Positions 37,701 through 51,200 of a stretch of 64,000 nucleotides of DNA are shown piece after piece (positions within the stretch are counted from its first letter, which is position 1; each line of letters starts with the position of its first letter). Made by a program: the position numbers and the translations under genes. Below the pieces are notes generated by a model. That model saw nothing but the letters and a program-made list of their open reading frames with translations, was not told where the DNA came from and ran no database searches. Where the stretch lies: contig NC_133120.1 in assembly GCF_033568475.1 (NCBI RefSeq), positions 88,182,151-88,246,150 on the forward strand, read 5' to 3'. This DNA comes from Henckelia pumila (Eukaryota; Streptophyta; Magnoliopsida; Lamiales; Gesneriaceae).

Positions 37701-38695
37701 TATCAAGGGAATTTTGCTTGGGAAGATCTCTGTAATCACTCCCAAATGCAAAATTCTTTTACAAATTCAGCCTTTAATCTTAACTTTCAAATTGCGAGGT
37801 AGAGAAAATCCAGGGAGAATTCAACAAAATCACCTAAAATAGCATGAAAGAAAAACAAAAGAACTCCCAGCTGTGAGAAGCATAGTGTTTGACTAGTTTG
37901 ACAATGGAAAAAACAAGTCATCTTGCTTGAGCATGCAAAGGGAGTAGATCAGAACCTCTGTGCCATCACATTAACAGTGTCTGCCAGGCTCATCGTTCGA
38001 CTCTGACAAGCAGACACGCAAGAAGCAAGAAATGAAGTCCTAAGAGCAGCTCGAGTGAAATCATATGCCCCATTAGCAATTATCTTTCTAATTAATCCAG
38101 TAATTCCATCCACTTCTCGGTGTGTACTCAAGAACCAGATTGAATCCAAGGAAATGCACAGAGCATCATTAAGTGTCTGAAAATCTGCCAACAAGATCAG
38201 ACTCTCGGCAAGCTCCCAATCACGAGCACTCACAGCCCCCTGAAACAACCGGCCTAGCTCAATTCTATCTACACGACTGAGCTTTTTCTCATTTTTCCCG
38301 TGCTCGCATTCAGAAGCAATCAGCCTGGATTTAAGTTTCTCGGCACCGAAAGTACAAGCACTTGTATTCAAATCTTCCTTAATTACAAGCGGTGCTTCTC
38401 TTGAGAAAACTACATTGTTGTGGCTGCCTCCCCCGCTTTTCTCTGAGTTAAAATTGGCAATATTAGTACCATGTTCATCCTCATCACCCATACTTGACTT
38501 TTCAACATCAGCAGTTTCTATTTCCATTTCCATCAAGCCATTCTCAGAACACTGGCGTTCTTCGATATTTACTTCACCCTCTATATCCAAAGATTGGCTG
38601 CCTATTTCACTTTCAGTGTCACTTTCTCTACCTACCACAAAAACCTTCTTTGCTTCCATAGGTAAGGTAACAGGGGAAGCCTCAGTCCCAGACAT
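34769..38695 (-). CDS. Ankyrin-repeat protein
   Basis: Three exons on the minus strand with GT-AG borders: 37956-38695, 37011-37467 and 34769-35584. They sum to 2013 nt, about 670 residues. The ATG at 38695 is the first in frame. Residues 1-120 are acidic and low-complexity (ESDTESEIGSQ, EMEIETADVE). The rest is helical. Ankyrin-like units are clear around the exon 2/3 junction: EASRFGSTELVRILLQ, LGFASHYGKISTMECLVEEG and MRAAERGCIPVVEWFVQRG. A long helical C-terminus ends HPAVSRLAP. I recognise the family as the plant ankyrin proteins like At2g44090; its biochemical role is unknown to me. The gene appears intact and faces away from the GDI gene. Confidence 0.9.
35585..37010 (-). other. Intron 2 of the ankyrin gene
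   Basis: 1426 bp, AT-rich, with a short TA microsatellite near 36615-36631. No gene or element recognised. Confidence 0.75.
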
Positions 38696-38762
38696 TCTAA
38701 CTTTATCCAACCCACGCGGACAAATAGATACCTCAGAAAATATTGTCCGAAATCCAAGATTC

Positions 38763-38777
38763 TTAATTTCCTTCCAT
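38763..38777 (-). promoter_or_regulatory. Upstream ORF MEGN in the ankyrin 5' leader
   Basis: An ATG in strong context (GCCGCCATGG) at 38777 opens a four-residue ORF that stops at 38763, 67 bp before the inferred main start. If this lies in the mature leader it could lower translation of the main ORF. Confidence 0.4.
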
Positions 38778-40848
38778 GGCGGCTTCAGCCAATTCTACAA
38801 AACTAAAACACGTATGCCGCGGCAAAAAAAAACGTTGATTACAATACAATTCAGAGATCAAAACTTCCTCCTCGTCAGAAGTTTCAAGAGCGGCTGATTT
38901 CAACTTTGCTCTCTTTTGAATCAAAAACTCTCCAATAATTACAAACCTGAAATCGGCCCACCATCAACAAAACCCTACAAAGCATTATATCATCTCAATC
39001 AACAAAAAATATCCTCAAACGTCAACAAACTCATAATCAATCAATATACGAAAAGGAGAATAAATTTCACATAATTTCACATAAATTACAGTTTTTTTTC
39101 AGGAAAATGCAGAAAATGTTAATGATTAAATTAAAATTAAAATTAATAAAAATAATGGAATGGGAAGAGAGAGAGAGAAGGGAGCGACCTGAATAAATTA
39201 TTAGTGGGGGAGAGAGAGCCTTTGGGCCGTGCGCGAGTGGCTGCCTTCTCTTTTATATTTGTGGAGAATGATATTCTCAGCTCTTTTGTTTTACATACAG
39301 CAACAAATTTATATGCTCATGCGTGTGTAAAATAATGTATACGCTTTTATGTGTGTAAAATAGATATTATTTTTATATATGTTTTTTAGGGTAGAATTGG
39401 TGGAAAGTTTAGTAAAATAATGGATATGAAAGAAATGAAAGAGTAAAATCGAAACAAAAGTTGATGTCTTCTTGACAGCAGTTTTTAAAAGTCTCTCAAC
39501 TATTATTAAATAGTAGAGATATATAGATTTTAGCTACAAAAAGTATAATATATACTGGTAATCCACGCACACAAAAATTTGTGTGCATAAATATTTTATG
39601 TCACATTTAAAAATAATAAGTATTTTTTATATTTTTAAATTGAAAAAGTAAATTGAAAGTGAGTAGTTATAAGTAATAAGGGGCATTTTTGCACATCCAT
39701 TAATTTGACCAATATCGTTATTCTAATGAGTTCATGCATTATATTATTGAAAAAGTAAGTTGAAAGTGAGTAGTTATAAGTAATAAGAGAGATTTTTGTC
39801 CATCCATTATCAGTAGCGACATAAATAATAATAATAATAATTATTATTATTATTATTATTATTATAAATAAATAAATATTTCATACAAATAGTTCATGTA
39901 TTTTTATTTTTTAGTTCATGGACAATCTTTCCTCCATTGAGCCAACTTTGAGGTTGTGTTAGGTCCAAGTTCATTACTTAACAATATTACATAAGTTTGG
40001 GATTGCAGTTATAATTTTTTTTTGACATTGGCTCATTGATCCCATGAAATACTAAAACAATATTGATGTTGCTCGAAACCTTGTTATCCTGAAAAGGGTC
40101 TTCTGCGTACTTCAGTCAGTTAGAGTATACCATAACTTTAGGAAGTCAAGTGCTCCTTACGTATCCAATCCAGCAATACTAGGGTCTTTAGTTGCGTCAC
40201 GAAATGAGGCTAGAGGCGCTGAGAGATGCCCGACGAAAATCCTCCGACGCTAAAGTCAATGATCTATCCAAAATATGTACTCACAAAAACTATAGAGTTT
40301 TTAGAGCATAAATTGAAAAAGGTGAGATAGTATCTTCAAATACGAGGAGAAGTATTCTATTTATAGAGTTTATTTGTGAATGGGTCACGAGCCTTCCAAA
40401 CACATGAACTCTCTCTGGGCTCAAACACACAGGCTTAGTGAACTTTGACCTTATTTAACATGAACAATTTATACTTTAATTTAATTAGATTCTATCACCA
40501 TCAAATAAAAATTAAATATTTTAAATTAAAATGTAATCACGATTGATTTATAATTAAAAATTTAATATTTCATACAAATGTTACTCTAGTAACAAAAAAA
40601 TATATAAACCATTGAAAATGTGTCCCACAATTTTTCATGTAGTATAAATAAATCACTGATCAATTGTTAAATCGATGTCGATATTTGCAACGAACACTAT
40701 TTCAACGTAGCATAGAATCTATCAATAACAAGTTAATTTGAAAAATTAAAAGACGACATAGACTAACTGGGACAATTTTTTTAGCCAAGATTGTAGTGTT
40801 TTCGGGTGTCTCTGACCTTGTTAAAGCCCATCAACATCACTTATAACT
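38778..40848. other. Upstream region of the ankyrin gene and spacer
   Basis: Near 38946-39193 a possible leader intron of the minus-strand gene is seen (donor CAG|GTCGCT, acceptor TTTCAG|GTTT). A direct repeat of about 38 bp (GAAAAAGTAAATTGAAAGTG and on) occurs at 39641 and 39748. An AAT/ATT palindromic microsatellite lies at about 39824-39864. No gene recognised. Confidence 0.5.
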
Positions 40849-41380
40849 AGGGATGTAAACGAGCCGAGCTACTCGTGAGCAGCTCGTGAGTAGCTCGGTC
40901 AAATCTCGACTCGAGCTTGATTTGACCGAGCTCGAGCTCGGATCGAGCTTTGAAACTATGTGATCGAGTAGCTCGCGAGCTACTCGATAAGCCACATATA
41001 TAAAAAAAATATAATATAAATAAATATAATATATATAATATAATATTATATTTATTTATTTATTTATTTATAATATTTATATATTTATATATTTATTTAT
41101 ATTATTTATATTATTTATATATTTTATTTATTTATTATATTTATATATATATTTATTTTATAATATATATAATATTATATTTATTTATTTATTCATATAT
41201 TTTAAATTTATATATATATATATAATTTTCAAGCTCGAGCTCGAGTACTCGAACTACAAACGAGCTCGAGCTCAATCACATATTTTACTACTCGATCGAG
41301 CTCGAATAGTAAAATATGAGTTGAGCTCGAACTCGAGTAGTGTGCTACTCGAGCTCGGCTCGGTTCGATAACACCCCTAC
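40849..41380. mobile_element. Inverted-repeat element rich in GAGCTCGAG, hAT-type MITE-like
   Basis: The left end GGGATGTAAACGAGCCGAGCT matches the reverse complement of the right end, GGGGTGTTATCGAACCGAGCC. Both subterminal arms (about 150 bp each) are packed with GAGCTCGAG and CTCGATCGAG palindromes. The centre (about 41000-41222) is almost pure A/T. GGGGTGT-type ends are common in plant hAT-related MITEs. I could not fix an 8-bp duplication. Confidence 0.65.
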
Positions 41381-42000
41381 TTAATTATAACCATTCTATT
41401 TGTTTAGTTTCATCTAAAACAAGACAATAAGTATCACAGTCGCCATTCTTTCCAGAATGTCATTTACTTATCGTGGACTTTACTACTCCACATTATCGAG
41501 AATACATATGCGGCTTCTATAAGTCAAGCATTTCGTCCTGCATGATCGAAAGGTGGTTTTAAGCTAAATAGCATTTTTTCCTTGCATAAATATTATATTT
41601 ATTTTACAATGTCACGTCGATAACTATATATGATATCATTTTGTCATGTATTGTCCAAACCCACACTTACAAGATTATTCAACAAGCTCCTCTAACAATT
41701 CATTGGTTCTCATCTAGCCTTTAAGAAATTGGTCTCATGACTCAAGTTATCATAAGGTAGTGCTTTGTAGAGCTTATAAGAAACATTTTTCATCTTTTTC
41801 TTAATAAAAATTTTAAAAATTTAGTGAAGGAAAAAAATATTACACTCTTCAAAGTTCAAACATTTGTTATTGGTTGATGATGGGGTAGTTTGGATGAAAT
41901 TTAATTGGTGTATTCATAGATATTATGTGTACAATTTTTAAAAAAATTAAGATATTTGTTTTCATGAAAATTTAAGGGAAGACAACTGCCCTCGAAACTC
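41381..42000. other. Intergenic spacer
   Basis: No gene or repeat recognised. Confidence 0.6.
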
Positions 42001-42972
42001 TGTTGGAAAAATGTTGAATAAATTGTTGGAATAAAATGACATGAAATGGGCTTGAAATACTTGTCCAAAAGGCTTGTCCCAATTGATGCAAAAATTTGAA
42101 TTTGGTGAAATAATTTGGAGGAAAAATTGTCCCACATTGAAACAACTCCAATGTATTGCTCACCTTATATAATCCAACTTTGGATTATGAGATTGGGCCC
42201 TTAGGGCACCGATGTTTTGTAAAGGGGCAAGACGCTAGTCGATGTAACAAACGCATGCGGCCGGCGAGGCATGGCGAGGCGAGGTCTTATGATCAATTAT
42301 TATTATTTGGATAAAATTTAATTGAAAAAAATAATAATAATATTTATTATTTTTTAGTGTGCCCGATCGGTAAGAAACTACCGACCGAGCGCAGCCCTCA
42401 CCTTGCGAGACAGTAGGCTTGAGATTTGTTGGCCGCCCGATCGGTAATAAACTACCGACCGAGCGCAGCCCTCGTTTGCCAAGACAGCAGGCTTCAGAAA
42501 AAGATGGCCGCCCGAGCGGTCAAATATTATCGCTCGGGTGCGCCTTTTGGGCTCCGAAAAATTGTGTCTGTTTGTGGGATTTTTCTGTCACGGGTTGCAT
42601 CTTTAGGCCATAATATGTATTGTTTGAAGTCTTAGGCTATATATATGATCAGTTATAACGTATAATGAGATAGAGAAAAACATCTGATAACGTATACATC
42701 AGATTTCTGCAAAATCTCTCTCTCACTCTCTCAAAAGAAAAGTTGATACTTATTTTCGTTCGCTGAAGTTCGTGATATTTATAGTGCTGCTATATCACGA
42801 TCGTTAGTCGTTGTATCTTAGAGACGATTGTCGCCAACGTTGAACACTGTTAACAGACAATTTCGTCTTGCGGATAGAGAGATTATCTCGCCTCGACTTT
42901 GTTCATCATTGTTGCTGATTGTGTTGCTGTTGTCGTACAAGTTTTCAGAATTCGGAATACATCCTAATAACA
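42001..42972 (+). repeat. Probable solo LTR
   Basis: Starts TGTTGG and ends AATAACA. The flanking pentamers AACTC (41996-42000) and ATCTC (42973-42977) differ at one base, as a decayed target duplication would. Inside, about 42359-42545 holds three copies of a CGCCCGATCGGT...ACCGACCGAGCG hairpin-like motif. A TATA-like CTATATATATG lies at about 42637-42647, with a CT-rich start-like region after it. No internal element region is adjacent, so one LTR was probably left by recombination. Confidence 0.6.
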
Positions 42973-45251
42973 ATCTCTTGACTAGGACGATCTATAATAT
43001 GTTATTAAATTGAGGGTCTAGAGTTACTAGTTTTGGTATTTTTACCATGTTTTTTTATTAAAAAAATTTATTATCATATGACCAAAAAGTTTTATTTTAT
43101 TTAATATAAAAAAATATAAAACCTATTTTTATTTGTCTTATTTTAATGTAATCTATGCACGATTTATATAAAAATCATTTTAAACACAAAATATTTAATA
43201 TATTGTATATATCACATGCATAAAGACGCTATTATCTTTAAAAAGGGTTAGAAGATGTGGTTGAAGAGAATGGTAGAAATAAATGCAAACATTGGATTGG
43301 ATTCAAAAGTGGCTTGAAACTCGGGGACGTTTTTGCAAATTTATGAAGTTTATTTAACTATCAAATAATTAACCAGTAATACGTCGTTTGTACTATGTTC
43401 TTAATTGAAGGGGACAATCAAATTGCAATCAATCAAAATAAACTCATATGTCAATGATGCAATTAATCATGAATCAGCCAAAAATTAAATTACTGATTTT
43501 CAACCAAACCCAATCTACCCAAACCGTACCAATAAACCATTGAAAACTTTAATTGCAAAAGAAAAAAAAAAAAGAATAAACAAGTGTATATAATTATGGC
43601 CCATATGTCGCCATCTGATTTTCGAAGACAAAGCCTCGAAGGAATACGTTTCTTTATGCTTTTGGGCAATATTTTATATTCCACCAAAAAGATATTCCAT
43701 CGTGTATTATTACAAAGTTTTTTTTATATAAATATTTTAACGTTTGAGTTATTGTTTTATTCCTATTTATTAAATTAAATATTATTAAAGTTCACGTGGA
43801 TAGATCAAGAATCGATATAAGTTTTCCATATGGAAGAATAAAATTACGGGCATTTTGCTTAAGAGATGTATATTTTTAGCTAAAATTAGTTTAATTCAAT
43901 TTCCACTATGTTTTCTACTCTAAACAAAAAATTAATGTATATAATACTTACTAAAATTAAAGGGTCAAATCCAAGATTCGAATCTAACCTAAGCATAAAG
44001 CTTTAAGAACGGAGTGAACCTGAAACCAAACAAAGAGTGTTAGAGGGGGCCGAGAGAATGTCCCGACGTAGCCCCTCTGGCACTTAAGTCATAGTCGAAA
44101 GATAAATAAGTGAAGAGAAGAGTTTGAGTGTCCCTAAAAAAATGAAAGTAATGAGTTGCAAATGAAGCAAACAAAACGATATTTTATAGGGGGTTGCATA
44201 TTCCGTAGGTGATCCATGTGAGTGAGATTCACACGCTTGTTCATCCGAGCCTCGTCCTTGCGACGAAGCGTAGACTAAGGGCTCCCACCTCAGATATGCT
44301 CTATCATAACTACTCTCCTCCGTCATCATCATCTTCAACTCATAGGATCATAATTCGCTTCCTGAATCTCAATCTCATTTCTAACTCCTTAGCATACCTT
44401 TCAGATCATCTTCATCATTGTCACCTTCATTGGCTACTATCGTCATTAAAAAAAACTCTAGTTTATGTGAAATGCCCATAATAAAACAGTATTTATCGAA
44501 TAAAATATACCTTGTCATTTTTCTTTTAGATTCTATCATTATTCATTTTAACAAACCTGATATATTCTTACGCAAAGAACAAACCATTTTTAAATAAACA
44601 AAAATACATAGGTTTGGGTGAGCAATTTACGTGGAAGGGTTTGAAGTTTGAACCAATGCTTCTTCTTTGAAGGAGATATCTTTATGATACTTAAAAAAAG
44701 AGTGGCAAGAAGGAAAAATTTATTTTCATGTAGAGTTTTTATAATTAAATCTCGAACCAAAACAATCTAATTAAATTTAAGAATTTGTTATCCAACCTGA
44801 TTAGGAAAAAATATTATCTAACATTTCTCGTTACATTATCAATTGATATGTTCGGTTTTTGTTATCGTTACATTACCAGTTGATTGTCATATATTCGGTT
44901 TTTTTTATTATTGATAAATGGTAATATTTTAAATATGAAACTTGATATATGTGTGAAGGAATGAAAATGATTAAGGGTAAATTAACGTTAAGTAAATGTA
45001 AATCATACAACAATATATAAATAAATAAATATAATGAAATGAGCAAAGCACTTTAAAAACTCGACATAGAGCTACTTATATACCCTACGTCCTCTAGATC
45101 CCTCCACACACGCAATAATCTCTCCATCCCTTTGACTGACAAAAATCCCTAGTTTCCATTTTTTCCCTTTATCGGCGATCCGATCCCTATCAAGGTGATT
45201 TTTGTTTCCATTGATTGAGACTATTGGATTTCAGTTGAGAAATCAGCTAAG
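42973..45251. other. Intergenic spacer and promoter region of the GDI gene
   Basis: No gene recognised. A TATA-like CTTATATACC at about 45075-45084 lies some 170 bp before the GDI ATG and could be its core promoter. Short ORFs near 43490-43778 and 44084-44481 have no features. Confidence 0.5.
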
Positions 45252-48200
45252 ATGGATGAAGAGTACGATGTGATTGTGTTGGGGACGGGCCTCAAGGAAT
45301 GCATTCTCAGCGGCCTCTTGTCTGTCGATGGTCTTAAGGTTTCATTTATTCGAAGCTCTTTTTTTTCACCATTTGTTTTTTTGTTTCCCCACCTTAGGAC
45401 ATGCGCAAATTGGATTTATGCAGATTCATCTGATTCTTCGTCTATTGAATGATGAATGATTTTTTTGTGGGTAATTTTGGGAAATGGATCTAGTGTTAAT
45501 TTCAAATGATCTGGCTGATTATGAATGATGCCAATTGTGGACCTGTTACATATTTACATGCATTCTATTAGGATTTTTGATGAAATAATTGGCACGAACC
45601 GTGATGCCGCCAGGAGCCTAATCCATTTCCTATATATTTACTTGGCTACGTTATTTGATCGAATTTTATTTTTACTTTGCTAATATTCCTTCAAATGGGC
45701 CACTAAATTGATATTTTCATGCAAAGCAGTTGCAAAAATTTCTTCATAGAATACGAGGGCTCAAAACTCTGAGGAATAGCTAGTAGGTGCGATAATTTTT
45801 GACATTGATGGCAGTGAATTGAATGTGATAGGCTTTAGGATTTGGATTGGTTCATCACGTTTGGATTTGGATTAACAACGCATGCAAGTGGTATCTGACA
45901 ATTCACATTGTCTTGAGATTTGTTGTGTTTATAGGTGACTTCACGTCTTTGCTCATTGTGCAAGTATAGTTTGACTATTTTCTTTATCCTGTCAACTATT
46001 AGTTATTGCACATTTCTAGAGAGGAGTGAAGACTTGTCCCAGTTGCTTCTTTGAAGCATCAACAACTCTTTGAACTTGCATTCTCAATATACTTATAACA
46101 TTCAATTGTTTCACTTTGTTTGGAGGCTTCTTCCCTTTAATGCCCATCATATATGTTACGTAAACTTTCTCTTCCCTTTCACCCTATAATCTTGTCACAT
46201 GTGCTGGAAGTTCGAAAACTATGTTGGGTGACTTAACCAAATGCATAGTTTACTGAGAGAAGGGGTCATCAGTCCATAAAAAACCCATGTTATTAAATAT
46301 TAACTAGAACACCATGAAAGTGGAAACCACAGCTGTGCTTAGTGAGTGCTTATCTAGCCTTGGGTGAATAGACAGATTATGTATATGCACACTGTTTTGA
46401 AGAATATCTGGGTGTAAACTAATGCAATTGAGGGTGTAGACTAATGCACATGAGTTTGAAGGAACAAATAACAGTATACTTTACACCCTTTGCTAATGTG
46501 AAATAGGAGTTAACAAATATCTTGACGGGGTTGCTCGCCATTATGTCAAAAACTTATTTGGCTCTAAAATGGTGAAGAGATAATAAATGGTGTATTTTCA
46601 ATGTTGCTTAAGAGACGCCATGCATGAATCATGATCTATTTTAATTTTTTCTCGTTGTAAAACTTGTCTAGTTGACTAGTTTAAAAAGTTGCTAGTGTCT
46701 AAGACTCTAAATATATTTTGTTTTTGTTTTTGTTTTTTTACAAAAGTAAAAGGCTAAAAGCAAAAAAAAAGATTATTAATGTGTTATAGATGACATTAAC
46801 ATTCATTGACATGCATACATTATGTACTTATGTATTCATAACTACTTACTAAATCCCTGTGTAATGGATATTTAAGTTCCGTAGATTTCTTGCCAATTAT
46901 TCATCATCACCACAGTGCCTTTGAATTTATTTCACTCTTATTGGGCTTAACATTGTTATGCCTTTGAATTTAGGTTCTACACATGGATCGGAACGATTAT
47001 TATGGTGGAGAATCATCCTCTCTCAATCTCATTCAGGTATTATTATATTTTGTTTTGGCTAAAGAACCTATGCCAACAAGCATCTCCATTATGACTTGTA
47101 GAATCTGAAGGGAATTCTCATTCTCATTTTCATTATTATTATTGTTTTTTCAATGCAGCTATGGAAGAGGTTTAGAGGGAGTGATAAGCCACCAGCTCAC
47201 TTGGGTCCTAGCAGAGATTATAATGTTGACATGATCCCTAAGGTTTTTACTATTTGTGTCTTGTTGGACGTCATTTGAAGATTTATTCCTTTAACTTTCT
47301 AGCGATAATGCCACTATGACTCATTCATTTTCTCAGTACATTATGGCTAACGGGGAACTTGTGCGGGTCCTTATTCATACTGATGTTACTAAATACTTGT
47401 ATTTCAAAGCTGTTGATGGCAGTTTTGTGTACAATAAGGGGAAGGTAAACATAGACCTTTTTCTTTGCTTAGTTCTTTGTCATAAGTTTTTGTTGTATAG
47501 ATTCTCTAGAATTGTTGATCCTGGCCTGATTTTGCTGTAAATTAAATGTGACAGATTCACAAGGTGCCTGCAAATGACGTAGAGGCCCTCAAATCGCCAC
47601 TTATGGGCATCTTTGAGAAGCGACGTGCTCGAAAACTGTTCATTTATGTTCAGGGTTACAAGGAAGATGATCCTAAAACACATGAAGGGATTGATTTGAC
47701 TAGAGTTTCGACTAGGGAGTTTATTGCGTATGACCAATGACTTTGCGTATACGTTATTTGTTATCACTCTAGGAATTTTTATCTGAAGTGTGTGGGTGTT
47801 TTGTCCATCCTTATATTTCAAGGATCCTTTTGTTTCGTTTCTGATAAGATTCCCCATGAACCTGAGTGGAGTCTGGCAAGATACATCTTATGTCATCTTT
47901 TGAGCTCACTAGGTTGGCTCGTGTAATTTGTACACTTTAAATTAAAAATTGCAGTGGAAGTATCAAGTTTAGTATCAAAGGGTTAACAAAGATAAGGTGG
48001 ATCGAGATGTTTACTTTACAGTGTTGTGCACCAGTGGATATGTTAGCTTACCCAAAACAGTAAATGAGGTCAAAGTTTAGTCTGAGGAACTCTTTTGCAG
48101 TGTATTTGAATTTGTCAGGATTCAAACATTAGAATTTTTGTACAGTGTAATCTCCTTGATGCTGAATGCATTTCCGCAAATTTGTTTATGTCTATTTGAT

Positions 48201-51200
48201 GGGATCTTTTTCCTCAAATGTTAACTTTCCACGGGCATTTCTCCTTTAAGCATTATGAAGATCCTGCCTTCCTAGCATGATTAATATCCTTATTGTGTGA
48301 GAAAAAGATACTATTAATTTATTCTTGAACAGATGCATGTTTCTTTGATTTATTATCTTTATTTAACCATTCTGGTTATGTATATACTCAGTTCCTTAAA
48401 ACTTCTAATACCTTCAACTTGTTCTGAGACGAATATTGTGGCCTTCTGACAGCAAGTATGGTCTTGATGACAACACTGTGGATGTAATCGGTCATGCATT
48501 GGCTCTTCACAGAGATGACCGTTACTTGGATGAACCAGCATTGGATACTGTGAAAAGGATGAAGGTAATTCTCTCTTGGACCTCAAGAAAGTTTTCAGTT
48601 CCACTCTCTTTTTCTTGTGCTCTTGAAAAGGCAATTGAACGTGGACTTCTGATGTCTCTTTCTGAAATTGTGGTTGTGTTAAAGCTTTACGAGGAGTCTT
48701 TGGCACGCTTTGCTGGAGGATCACCATACATCTATCCATTATATGGCCTAGGAGAGCTTCCCCAGGTTTACCTCTTTATTCAGGGTTCATGTACCAATAT
48801 TTTTTTTATTGAAGTTTAATTGGCTGTGGATGCTTGAGATCTTTGCTTTGTCTTTTATCCTAAGAAAAGATTATTCCCTTTTGCACTCTGCCTCAATCTT
48901 ATTTTCTTCTCTCAGATATTCTGCCTCATGTTAGCTTCTCTCTGCTGCTTAATATTTCCAGGCATTTGCTCGCCTTAGTGCTGTATACGGTGGGACCTAT
49001 ATGCTGAATAAGCCTGAATGCAAGGTAATTTGCTTCATGTATTTCTTTCTTGTTCACTCCATTCGTTGTGGCTCCGCCCTGTGAACCCTCTCCAACAGAG
49101 TCTCAACATAGAAAGGAATCTACCGTGTACAGATATAGGAATGATGAATGAAAATGATATTATAATAAGTTTCTTCGATTGTTTCGCTAGAGATTAACTA
49201 ACTCGTAATTTTACTCTCTAACCACCAATAAAACATTTCTGGCTGGAAGTTTTGGCTTGGAAACCTACTAGTGTGAATTTGTTGTTTTTAACAGTTTGGG
49301 CTAGAATTAGTTGAAGAAGGTAACTCTCCAAAAGGGGACTGATCCTACACTACACACAGCCTAAACTTGTAACTTATCTACGGTAGATTTTGATGTCATA
49401 CCTCATAGAACGAGACATTTGATTTTTGACATTTAAGCATATTACTTCTTTTGGTGAGAAATTCCGTTTAACATTCCATTATATCAGGGGTTTCTAGAAC
49501 TTGTGGTGGTGTCATAAAATGTGAAGTAGTTTCTTTTTCTTTTTACATTTACTCCAATTGGTCATTCATCGTTTCTTTTTTTTTTGGTTAAAATTATTGC
49601 TTATAAGTTTTCTTAATTGAAGCTACAATTTACTTTTATTCGTATCCTGCTTATCATTGAGGATGATGATGCCACTCTAGTTGTTATACCTTTGGTTACT
49701 GTGTGTTACATTTCTGCTTGGTTTTGTTGGTTTTTGAGGGTGATTTAATGTCGTGACTGCTGACTTGGAATTGGTCAACTGTCAGGTAGAGTTTAATGAT
49801 GAAGGTCAGGTGATTGGTGTTACATCCGAAGGAGAAACAGCCAAGTGCAAGAAGGTTGTATGCGATCCTTCCTACCTTCCTAATAAGGTAATCCTTTTCC
49901 TGAATTTGACTTGCTATGTACCTTTGCACGTAACTTTTACGTCTCGTCCTTTTGAAGTGCTCATTTTTTTTTATATAATTATTATTATAATCTCAGCGTC
50001 CCCTCAATGCGCTTTTGACATCCAAAAATAGTTTTCCCTGGAAAGCAATCATTTTGGGAGTCTTAAACGCAAGCTTTTCTGTTTTTCACTTCTCTGGAAA
50101 TGATAAATAGGTAAAAGTCTTATTTGAAGGTTTATGTTTCTAAACGAACGATAGACATAATAGAATAACTTCAAAACATAAATATGGCCCCCGTTCTGTT
50201 TTTGGCTGTCTCCTTTTTTGTTTTATCAAAATTTTACCCCTTTTGCTTTTTCTCTTTACTTAATACATCTGTTTTTCTTGTTTGATTATTTTTAAATAAT
50301 TTATTATTGTTTACTGTGAAAATTAAGTTTCACGTCAATTTACTTTATAATTTATAATGTTTGCCGCTAATTATAGATTTTTGTTGATGTTATTGAACTT
50401 ATATTTTTTTTTTATAATTTTGAATTAATATTCAATATTTTAGATTTAACCATATAATTGTTAAATATATTTTTAAGTATTTTATTTTGTTATGAAGAAA
50501 CTTATTAAAAAAATAATATTCTGCTTATTTCAACAATTAAAAATTCTTCGTTATTTTCCATCATAAATAGTCATTTGTTTCAGTTTGCAATAGAAAATAC
50601 AGTGTACCATTATACATGTAGTCATAGTTTAGGAAACCCAAATCTTGTTTCAACCATAATTTTCATATACATGTACCATTATGATTAATAATACAATGTG
50701 GCTTTTTCAGGTGAGGAAGGTTGGAAAAGTTGCCAGAGCTATAGCTATCATGAGTCACCCCATCCCAAATACCAATGATTCTCATTCGTCGCAGGTTATT
50801 CTCCCTCAGAAGCAGTTGGGCCGGAGATCAGATATGTAAGTAACTTTACTCACGTGTACATAATATGATTATGGTTTTCTAGAATAATTGTACCTGTGAG
50901 GTTATGTGATATGTTTCTTATAGTGTGAAAATGTGATTACTTTGTGAGCCGAGTAACTTCTGTTGCCATGTGCGATTACTTGTACCAATAATCACATCAT
51001 GTTAAGGCACTCTCAGACAGAATTTGCAGATTTTTCATTATAAGAAGAATGGAGGTCTGGTATGTATGTGTTTGTTTGTGGGTGGGTTGATTGGCCCTCA
51101 GTTAGTTCGTGACACTGGCAGGAGGAGTTTTCTTGGTCTCAAGGCCGAAATTCTGGAGTAATATTTCACGTGATAATGCGAGTAATAGATCAGTTGTCAC

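Noticed and set aside
43490-44481. Short ORFs in the spacer before GDI
   Set aside because: AT-rich, no domain and no splice structure.
48359-48819. ORFs overlapping GDI exons 6 and 7 on both strands
   Set aside because: The plus-strand ORF is exons 6 and 7 read through an open intron; the minus-strand ORF is its shadow.
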